Below are positions 1 through 4,450 of a DNA stretch of 8,016 nucleotides, piece by piece. Made by a program: the position numbers and the translations under genes. The stretch is taken from assembly GCA_046724665.1 (NCBI GenBank), contig JBKOWZ010000150.1:1-8016 (forward strand), in the 5' to 3' direction. Origin of the DNA: Actinocrinis sp046724665 (GTDB lineage Bacteria > Actinomycetota > Actinomycetes > Streptomycetales > Catenulisporaceae). Position 1 is the first letter of the stretch, and every line of letters begins with the position of its first letter. The notes beneath the pieces are model-generated. The model searched no databases. It saw only the letters and a program-made list of their open reading frames with translations, and had not been told where the DNA came from.

Positions 1-1270
1 CTTCACCACCGTGCGCCGGGCAGGTCGGCTTGAACGAGCACCAGTCGCACAGCCGCGACGGGCTGGGCGGCCACTCCCGCCGCTGCGCGGCCGCACGGAT
101 CGCCGCCCAGACTGCGGTGATCTTCTGCTCCACGCCGCGCAGGTCCCGTTCGTCCGGGTCGTAGGTGAGCAGGTTCCCGCTGCCCAGGAAGATCAGCTGG
201 AGCCGCTTGGGCACCACGCCGCGCACCTTCCACAGCACAAGGGCGTAGAACTTCATCTGGAACAGGTTCTTCGCCTCGTAGCCGGCGGGCGGGGCCTTGC
301 CGGTCTTGTAGTCCACCACGCGCAGCAGCCCGTTCGGCGCCACGTCCAGCCGGTCCACCACGCCGCGCACGACGAGCCGGTCCTCGCCTTCGCCGACGAC
401 CGCGTGCACGAACAACTCCCGCTCGGCCGGCTCAAGGCGGTTCGGATCCTCGAGGGTGAAATACCTGCCCAGCAGGGATTTCGCCGAGGCCAGCCACTCG
501 GTCAGCTCCTGCGGGGTGTCGAACAGGGCGCCGAGTTCCGGTTCCTTCGCCAGCAGCCGCTCCCACTCGGGCTGGAGCAGCGCCGCGGCCTCCTGCGGCG
601 TGCGCCCGCCAGCGGGCAGGTCGAAGAGGCGGTCGAGCACCGCGTGCACCAGCGTCCCGCGCACCGCCGCCGCGCTCGGCGGCTCCGGCATCTTGTCCAC
701 CACGCGGAGGCGGAACAGCAGCGGGCACTGCATGAAGTCTCCGGCCCGGGACGGCGAGATCGCCGCGGGCAGGCGAACCGGCGCATCGACGTCGAACAGC
801 GCACCCGACTGCGTGCCTCCATAGCCGACATCGTCGGGGAGGATGATCGCAGGTGCTGGTGGTGCTGGTGGTGCTGGTGGTGCTGGTGGTGCTGGTGGTG
901 CTGGTGGTGCTGGTGGTGCTGGTGGTGCTGGTGGTGCCGCTTGCATAGTCGCCGCAGCTGGCGGGGCCGCCCCAACTTGCATAGGCGTCGCAGCTTGCAC
1001 AGCCGTCGCGGCTTGCGGGGCCGTCAGGGCTTGCGGGGTCGCCGGAGTCTGCGCGGTCGCTTCCGGCGCCGTCTCCGGCATGGTCTGGACTTCCAGCGTG
1101 GTCCGGACTTCCGGCATGGACTGGACTTCCAGCGTGGTCCGGACTTCCGGCGCGGTCCAGACCTCCGGCACTGTCCGGGCTTCCGGCACGGGCTGGTCCG
1201 GTACCGCCGCGGCGCCTGCTTCGGCTTGCGCTGCTGCGGTTTCTGCGGCTCCTGCGACCGTGCCTTCCAT
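1..1270 (-). CDS. RecB-family PD-(D/E)XK nuclease with Fe-S cysteines and repetitive N-terminal extension (3' end cut by window edge)
   Basis: Read on the minus strand from ATG 1270-1268, the frame stays open for 423 codons to the left edge; probably only a few C-terminal residues are missing. The catalytic domain starts near residue 172 (SPSRAGDFMQCPLLFR). Visible nuclease motifs are His209 (GTLVHAVL), Asp306 (GVVDRLD), Asp320 and Lys322 (VVDYKTG) and Gln338/Tyr342 (QMKFY). Cys182 together with Cys408, Cys411 and Cys417 (CDWCSFKPTC) matches the split four-cysteine [4Fe-4S] arrangement of AddB/Cas4-type nucleases. By family it is probably a DNA exonuclease; its substrate is unknown. Residues 1-171 are an Ala/Pro/Thr-rich, probably disordered extension of tandem repeats, whereas from memory relatives are usually near 300 residues. 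No ATG, GTG or TTG lies between the repeats and the domain, so translation must begin in or before the repeats. ATG 1270 is preferred because a -10-like hexamer lies just upstream; the exact start is uncertain. Confidence 0.88.
   Translation of the reverse strand, partial: MEGTVAGAAETAAAQAEAGAAAVPDQPVPEARTVPEVWTAPEVRTTLEVQSMPEVRTTLEVQTMPETAPEATAQTPATPQALTAPQAATAVQAATPMQVGAAPPAAATMQAAPPAPPAPPAPPAPPAPPAPPAPPAPPAPAIILPDDVGYGGTQSGALFDVDAPVRLPAAISPSRAGDFMQCPLLFRLRVVDKMPEPPSAAAVRGTLVHAVLDRLFDLPAGGRTPQEAAALLQPEWERLLAKEPELGALFDTPQELTEWLASAKSLLGRYFTLEDPNRLEPAERELFVHAVVGEGEDRLVVRGVVDRLDVAPNGLLRVVDYKTGKAPPAGYEAKNLFQMKFYALVLWKVRGVVPKRLQLIFLGSGNLLTYDPDERDLRGVEQKITAVWAAIRAAAQRREWPPSPSRLCDWCSFKPTCPAHGGE
852..937. 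repeat. Tandem 9-bp repeat, nine copies plus a partial one
   Basis: The unit GGTGCTGGT is repeated nine times without a mismatch from 852 to 932 and then breaks off after GGTGC. It lies inside the nuclease gene, where the minus strand reads as Ala-Pro-Pro tripeptides (residues 112-140). Because the unit is a multiple of three, gain or loss of copies would change protein length without shifting frame. All six frames are open through it, which creates long spurious ORFs on both strands. Confidence 0.97.
939..1046. repeat. Tandem 18-bp degenerate repeat, six units
   Basis: Six units start at 939, 957, 975, 993, 1011 and 1029; most begin GCTTGC, followed by a G/A-rich block and CGTCG or CGCCG. 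A more degenerate unit may follow at 1047. Within the nuclease frame they encode hexapeptides of the kind QAATAV and QAATPM. The array sits beside the 9-bp array and shares its multiple-of-nine period. Confidence 0.85.
1082..1189. repeat. Tandem 18-bp repeat, six units, containing a near-perfect 36-bp duplication
   Basis: Units start at 1082, 1100, 1118, 1136, 1154 and 1172, with the pattern GG(T/A)C(C/T)GGACTTCC(G/A)GC. The block 1085-1115 is identical to 1121-1151 (31 bp), so the last expansion step probably copied a 36-bp double unit. The minus-strand protein reads as hexapeptides VPEART, VPEVWT, APEVRT, TLEVQS, MPEVRT, TLEVQT (residues 28-63). Confidence 0.9.
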
Positions 1271-1276
1271 GGCGGA

Positions 1277-1282
1277 ACCATA
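1277..1282 (-). promoter_or_regulatory. Candidate -10 element for the nuclease gene
   Basis: On the minus strand TATGGT lies 6 nt before ATG 1270, which would place transcription start at or next to the start codon. No Shine-Dalgarno sequence precedes the ATG, consistent with a leaderless mRNA. No convincing -35 is visible. The site lies in the 77-bp divergent gap shared with the M50 gene. Confidence 0.45.
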
Positions 1283-1334
1283 GCTCAGAGCACCGACAAA
1301 GAAGCCGTGCACAGCCCACGCCGCCGTATCCACG

Positions 1335-1340
1335 TAGCAT
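1335..1340 (+). promoter_or_regulatory. -10 element (TAGCAT) for leaderless M50 protease mRNA
   Basis: TAGCAT ends exactly 7 nt before GTG 1348, the same geometry as for trmI and dop in this window. There is no Shine-Dalgarno sequence before the GTG. A -35 match is not obvious. The spacing predicts transcription beginning at the start codon. Confidence 0.55.
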
Positions 1341-1347
1341 CGCCTAT

Positions 1348-2565
1348 GTGAGCGACACGAATCCGAACGAGGGCGCACCCAACGGCAAGCCGGACCAGTC
1401 ACCGCCGGCCGCCGCGGGCCGGCCCTCCGGGGGAGGGCTGGCCATGGGCCGCCCCTTCGGCATTCCGATCGTCGTGTCGCCGACCTGGTTTCTGATCGCC
1501 GCCTTCATCACCCTCTACTTCGGCGGGCAGTTCGACCACACCCGGCTCGGCGACCGGCTCGGCAGCGGCCGCTACCTGGTCGCCTTCAGCTTCGCCGTGC
1601 TGCTCTACCTCTCCGTGCTGCTGCACGAACTGGCCCACTCGGTGGTGGCCAAGCACTTCGGGCTGCCGGTGCGCCGGATCGTGATCTACTTCCTCGGCGG
1701 GGTCTCCGAGATCGAGCGGGAGCCGGAGTCCCCGGGTCAGGAGTTCGCCGTCGCGGTCGCCGGGCCCGCGCTGTCCTTCGCCCTCGCCGGGGCGTTCTGG
1801 GGCATCTGGGAGGCGCTGCCGGCCACCACCGACCGCTCATCGACCGCGCTGCTGGTGGCCATGTACCTGGTCTTCGCGATCTGGACGGCCAACCTGGTGG
1901 TCGGGGTGTTCAACATGCTGCCCGGCCTGCCTCTGGACGGCGGGCGCGTGCTGCGCTCGCTGGTCTGGGCGGTGACCAAGAAGTCCATGAACGGCACCGT
2001 CGCCGCCGCCTGGAGCGGCCGCGCGCTGGCCGTCGTGGTGCTGTTCGTCGCCATCTTGCAGGGCCGCGGGCAGGCGGACGCCGGGGCCGACCTGTACACG
2101 ATCATGTGGGCCGCGTTCATCGCCTCGTTCATCTGGATCGGCGCGAGTCAGTCGCTCACCGTCGCCCGGCTGCGCGACCGCATTCCGCGCCTCCAGGTGC
2201 GCGCGCTGACCCGCCGCGCCATCCCGGTCACCGCCGACCTGCCGCTTTCCGAGGCGCTGCGCCGCGCCGCGGTCGCCGGCGCCCGCGCGGTGGTCGTCGT
2301 GGACCATGACGGACGGCCGACCGCGATCGTGCACGAGGCCTCCGTGACCGCCACGCCGCCCGAGCGCCACCCGTGGATACAGGTCGGCGCCCTCGCCCGC
2401 GCCCTGCGTCCGGGCATGACGCTGACCACGGACCTCGGCGGGGAGCGGCTGCTGGCCGCGCTGCGGGCCGCGCCCGCGCCCGAGTACCTCGTCACCGAGC
2501 CCGGCGGCTCGATCTACGGGGTGCTGGCCGCGGCGGACGTCGGGCACGCCTTCCTGCACGGCTGA
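1348..2565 (+). CDS. M50 (site-2-protease family) membrane metalloprotease with C-terminal CBS-like region
   Basis: A 405-residue protein. Residues 1-35 are a Pro/Gly-rich cytoplasmic tail. About six membrane segments follow (roughly 41-58, 76-99, 133-154, 167-191, 226-239 and 250-271). The zinc motif HELAH is at residues 93-97 inside the second segment, and the third ligand, Asp197, lies in NMLPGLPLDGG, the classic S2P second motif. Residues 284-404 resemble a degenerate pair of CBS domains, which in this subfamily may sense a nucleotide or other ligand. By family it should cut transmembrane substrates within the membrane; the substrate is unknown. GTG 1348 is chosen because the -10 hexamer sits 7 nt upstream. 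An internal ATG at 1444 (residue 33) has a strong Shine-Dalgarno sequence and would remove only the tail. The gene diverges from the nuclease and ends in a hairpin that includes its stop codon. Confidence 0.93.
   Translation: MSDTNPNEGAPNGKPDQSPPAAAGRPSGGGLAMGRPFGIPIVVSPTWFLIAAFITLYFGGQFDHTRLGDRLGSGRYLVAFSFAVLLYLSVLLHELAHSVVAKHFGLPVRRIVIYFLGGVSEIEREPESPGQEFAVAVAGPALSFALAGAFWGIWEALPATTDRSSTALLVAMYLVFAIWTANLVVGVFNMLPGLPLDGGRVLRSLVWAVTKKSMNGTVAAAWSGRALAVVVLFVAILQGRGQADAGADLYTIMWAAFIASFIWIGASQSLTVARLRDRIPRLQVRALTRRAIPVTADLPLSEALRRAAVAGARAVVVVDHDGRPTAIVHEASVTATPPERHPWIQVGALARALRPGMTLTTDLGGERLLAALRAAPAPEYLVTEPGGSIYGVLAAADVGHAFLHG
1429..1446 (+). promoter_or_regulatory. Internal Shine-Dalgarno sequence and alternative ATG in the M50 gene
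   Basis: GGGGGAGGG (1429-1437) lies 6 nt before an in-frame ATG (1444). The bases also encode a Gly-Gly-Gly run, so the match may be chance. If used, it gives a 373-residue protein beginning MGRPFGIPIVVSP, close to the first membrane segment. Confidence 0.4.
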
Positions 2566-2608
2566 GGCGCGGCGGGGGCGTGCACCTGCACCCTTGGCGC
2601 CGCGCCTC
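2564..2608 (+). terminator. Hairpin terminator after the M50 gene
   Basis: GAGGCGCGGCG (2564-2574) pairs perfectly with CGCCGCGCCTC (2598-2608), 11 bp, overlapping the TGA stop. The 23-nt loop holds a second small stem, GTGCA/TGCAC (2580-2584 and 2587-2591). There is no U tract, as is common in GC-rich actinomycetes. Confidence 0.65.
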
Positions 2609-2642
2609 GGGCCCCGTCGGCGTCCGCCGATCCATCCGTCCG

Positions 2643-2669
2643 TTGACACCGACTTCCCGCAGGTAGACT
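2643..2669 (+). promoter_or_regulatory. Promoter for trmI with consensus -35 and -10
   Basis: TTGACA (2643-2648) matches the -35 consensus perfectly and TAGACT (2664-2669) is a good -10; the 15-bp spacer is shorter than the usual 17. The -10 ends 7 nt before GTG 2677, so the transcript should start at the start codon. It looks like a main housekeeping sigma factor promoter. Confidence 0.72.
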
Positions 2670-2676
2670 CGCGTCC

Positions 2677-3642
2677 GTGAGTGAAACCCCCAGCGCACCG
2701 CACGGTACAGAGCACCGTCGCGGCCCGTTCAAGCCCGGTGATCTGGTCCAGCTGACCGACACCAAGGGACGGCATCACACGTTCCCGCTCCAGCCGGGCA
2801 AGCTGTTCCACACTCACAAGGGCTCGTTCGAGCACGATGCGCTCATCGGCCAGCCCGAGGGCACCGTGGTGCGGTCCACGGGCGGCATGGACTACCTCGC
2901 ACTGCGTCCGTTGCTCTCCGACTACGTGCTGTCGATGCCGCGTGGCGCCGCCGTCGTGTACCCCAAGGACGCCGCGCAGATCGTCGCCATGGGTGACATC
3001 CATCCCGGCGCGCGCGTGCTGGAGGCCGGAGTCGGCTCGGGCGCGCTCACGTGTTCGCTGCTGCGCGCGGTCGGCGACAGCGGCGCGGTGCATTCCTACG
3101 AGCGGCGCGAGGACTTCGCCAAGATCGCCGCCAAGAACGTGCGCACCTTCTTCGGCGGCGACCACCCCGCTTGGACGCTCACGGTCGGCGACCTGGCCTC
3201 AGCCATCCGCCCCGACGAGGTGGACCGGGTCGTGCTGGACATGCTCGCGCCCTGGGAGTGCATCGACTCCGTCGCGAAGGTACTCGTCCCCGGCGGCGTC
3301 CTGGTCTGCTACGTCGCCACCACCACGCAACTCTCGCGCGTCGTCGAGGCCCTGCGCGACCACGGCCGCTTCGCCGAGCCCGCCGCCACCGAGACCCTGC
3401 TGCGCAGCTGGCACGTCGAGGGCCTGGCCGTGCGCCCCGACCACCGGATGGTCGGGCACACCGGCTTCCTGGTCACCGCGCGCCGCATCGCCGACGGCGT
3501 CGAACTGCCGCCGCGCCGCCGCAGGCCGGCCAAGGGCGTCGAAGCCGAGGACGCCTGGATGGTCGAAGCCGCGGGCGAGGACCGCGAGGCTCAGGCCGCC
3601 GCGCGTGAGGCGCGCCTGGCCCGCCGCGGCGAACTGCCCTGA
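2677..3642 (+). CDS. trmI: tRNA (adenine(58)-N1)-methyltransferase TrmI
   Basis: A 321-residue protein of the TrmI family, which transfers a methyl group from S-adenosylmethionine to N1 of adenine 58 in the tRNA T-loop; family members act as homotetramers. The N-terminal region (residues 14-105) has the typical GPFKPGDLVQLTD and HTHKGSFEHD segments and LRPLLSDYVLSMPRGAAVVY. The SAM-binding motif I is VLEAGVGSGALTC (Glu116, Gly118, Gly120, Gly122). Asp188 in DMLAPWE is motif IV and GLAVRPDHRMVGHTGFLVTA is a late conserved block. The last 30 or so residues are a charged Ala/Arg/Glu tail. GTG 2677 is set by the promoter geometry: the -10 ends 7 nt upstream and no Shine-Dalgarno sequence is present. 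In mycobacteria too, trmI lies near the proteasome genes; no functional link is shown. Confidence 0.96.
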   Translation: MSETPSAPHGTEHRRGPFKPGDLVQLTDTKGRHHTFPLQPGKLFHTHKGSFEHDALIGQPEGTVVRSTGGMDYLALRPLLSDYVLSMPRGAAVVYPKDAAQIVAMGDIHPGARVLEAGVGSGALTCSLLRAVGDSGAVHSYERREDFAKIAAKNVRTFFGGDHPAWTLTVGDLASAIRPDEVDRVVLDMLAPWECIDSVAKVLVPGGVLVCYVATTTQLSRVVEALRDHGRFAEPAATETLLRSWHVEGLAVRPDHRMVGHTGFLVTARRIADGVELPPRRRRPAKGVEAEDAWMVEAAGEDREAQAAAREARLARRGELP

Positions 3643-3685
3643 ATCGGCGCCAGGCTGAGCCCTGAGGCGCGCTGAGGCCTGCCTA

Positions 3686-3736
3686 GGGCTCTGGAACTTA
3701 GGAGCCCGCCTTAGGGCGCCTTCGAAGCGCCCTAGG
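3686..3736. terminator. Two adjacent hairpins between convergent trmI and ferredoxin genes
   Basis: GGGCTC (3686-3691) pairs with GAGCCC (3702-3707). TAGGGCGC (3712-3719) pairs perfectly with GCGCCCTA (3727-3734) around the loop CTTCGAA, and a T-G and a C-G pair can lengthen it by two. The second hairpin starts 16-18 bases past the ferredoxin stop and can fold from either strand, so it may serve both genes as a bidirectional terminator. Confidence 0.6.
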
Positions 3737-3751
3737 TACGCCGTGCGCCGG

Positions 3752-4060
3752 TTAGGCGTCTTCCGCCTCGGGGCCCGCGACCATGACTCCATCTCGCACC
3801 CGTCGTACGTGAATGCACTCGCCCGGGCACTCCTTGGCAGAATCGATCACATTCAGTAATAGATCCGCCGGAACGGGTACCCGCGCCCCCGGCGCACTCT
3901 GCAACGCGCCCTGGGTGTCCTTCACATACGCGAGCCCGTCGATGTCGAGCTCGAACACGTCAGCGGCGTACTGCGCGCACAGGCCGTCACCGGTGCACAG
4001 GTCCTGGTCGATCCATACCTCAAGCTTTTCGCCGCTCATCGGAACGCCAACCATCCCCAT
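3752..4060 (-). CDS. Small ferredoxin, single-cluster [3Fe-4S]/[4Fe-4S] type
   Basis: About 102 residues from ATG 4060-4058. Numbered from there, Cys22 and Cys28 form LCTGDGLC, a C-x2-D-x2-C motif with Asp25 where classical ferredoxins have the middle cysteine. Cys78 and Cys82 lie in ECPGEC. Such proteins carry a [3Fe-4S] cluster, or a [4Fe-4S] cluster with Asp as a ligand, and often serve P450s or other oxidoreductases; no redox partner is in this window. The start is uncertain: TTG 4078, ATG 4054 and ATG 4039 (MSGEKLEVWIDQD) are in frame and none has a good Shine-Dalgarno sequence. Leu68 is encoded by TTA (3859-3857) beside a CTA codon, rare in DNA this GC-rich, and I saw no other in-frame TTA in the main genes. 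In streptomycetes that would make translation depend on bldA. It is convergent with trmI and divergent from ARC. Confidence 0.9.
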   Translation of the reverse strand: MGMVGVPMSGEKLEVWIDQDLCTGDGLCAQYAADVFELDIDGLAYVKDTQGALQSAPGARVPVPADLLLNVIDSAKECPGECIHVRRVRDGVMVAGPEAEDA

Positions 4061-4081
4061 CGCGTTGTCATCTACCAAGCG

Positions 4082-4087
4082 ACCCTA
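4082..4087 (-). promoter_or_regulatory. Candidate -10 element for the ferredoxin gene
   Basis: TAGGGT on the minus strand predicts transcription start near 4075, just upstream of the ferredoxin coding region. No good -35 is visible (ATCACC is at the 17-bp position). With the following CG it forms the octamer TAGGGTCG, which also occurs in the candidate ARC promoter. Confidence 0.4.
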
Positions 4088-4432
4088 ACAAGTCGCGGCG
4101 CTCCGGTGATATCCGCATGTCGGTGACGGACAGGCACAGTGACGCAATAGGCATGGACAGCCCCAGGACGGGGGAGTAATGATCGAGTCCCGCAGCCGAT
4201 CACGCCCGACGAGAGTCGGCGCACTGATCCGAACGGGTGCCCGCCGTGCCACATGAACGAGCACTGAAGGGGGAATCGTGTTGATGGCAGTGTTGCCGAC
4301 AGAGCGAGGGACGGCCGAGTCGGCTACGGGGCCGCTCAGCGTCCCGGGGATCGCCGGTGTCCGAGCTGTAAGCGAGTCCGCGGTTTGGGCCGGGCGCACT
4401 CCAGGTAGGGTCGTAACGTCGCAACACTCCGC
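4088..4432. other. Divergent ferredoxin-ARC intergenic region and ARC leader
   Basis: This is the longest stretch without a recognised gene. It is visibly less GC-rich than the coding regions. It holds a direct repeat GTGACG (4123-4128 and 4139-4144), a short hairpin CCGAC/GTCGG (4206-4210 and 4215-4219), a CCCC/GGGG stem that would mask a Shine-Dalgarno-like run (4161-4174), the candidate small ORF at 4284 and a promoter-like element at 4384-4411. I recognise no riboswitch or known operator. Its length suggests that ARC expression is regulated from here. Confidence 0.5.
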
Positions 4433-4442
4433 GAGGAGGTGA
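4284..4442 (+). CDS. Possible 52-residue small ORF upstream of ARC
   Basis: ATG 4284 follows the Shine-Dalgarno-like AAGGGGGAA (4267-4275) at about 9 nt; GTG 4278 and TTG 4281 are in frame just upstream. The product would begin MAVLPTERGTAESATGPL and end SARR, with no domain I recognise. Its TGA (4440-4442) overlaps the last base of the ARC Shine-Dalgarno sequence and lies 5 nt before the ARC start, so ribosomes leaving it could re-initiate at ARC. Against it, roughly 14 of 52 codons end in A or T, more than in the neighbouring genes, and a promoter-like element lies inside it. It may be a leader ORF or chance. Confidence 0.25.
   Translation: MAVLPTERGTAESATGPLSVPGIAGVRAVSESAVWAGRTPGRVVTSQHSARR
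4384..4411 (+). promoter_or_regulatory. Candidate proximal promoter for ARC
   Basis: TAGGGT (4406-4411) is a reasonable -10; TTTGGG (4384-4389), with a 16-bp spacer, is a weak -35. Transcription would begin near 4418 and give a leader of about 30 nt containing the Shine-Dalgarno sequence. Confidence 0.4.
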
Positions 4443-4450
4443 GGACCGTG
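4433..4450 (+). promoter_or_regulatory. Ribosome binding site that fixes the ARC start at GTG 4448
   Basis: GAGGAGGT (4433-4440) is nearly perfectly complementary to the 16S 3' end and lies 7 nt before GTG 4448. An in-frame GTG at 4439 overlaps this site and cannot be served by it. The resulting N-terminus VPAHEDDK agrees with what I recall of streptomycete ARC proteins starting MAAHDDD. Confidence 0.85.

Noticed and set aside
852..937. CRISPR-like array
   Set aside because: The repeats are contiguous 9-bp units without unique spacers and lie in a coding frame.
432..1340. Minus-strand frames reading the repeat as Thr-Thr-Ser or His-His-Gln
   Set aside because: These are out of register with the frame that encodes QCPLLFR, DYKTG and CDWCSFKPTC; no family features are seen in them.
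11..1351. A 446-codon open frame on the plus strand opposite the nuclease, with Cys-Trp-Trp repeats
   Set aside because: It is an antisense shadow. The minus-strand frame contains the RecB nuclease motifs and the Fe-S cysteines, and the 9-bp repeat has no stop in any frame, which keeps false frames open.
1837..3165. A 442-codon minus-strand frame across M50 and trmI
   Set aside because: Antisense shadow of two recognised genes; it crosses the M50 terminator and the trmI promoter and shows no domain.
4153..4256. Two tiny overlapping ORFs in the ARC leader (8 and 25 codons, joined by TAATG)
   Set aside because: Too short to support. The G-rich ribosome-site-like run is only 2-4 nt from the second ATG and can pair with CCCC upstream; I see no coding bias.
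4439..4447. GTG 4439 as the ARC start
   Set aside because: It overlaps the Shine-Dalgarno sequence GAGGAGGT; GTG 4448 has ideal spacing and gives the N-terminus expected from relatives.
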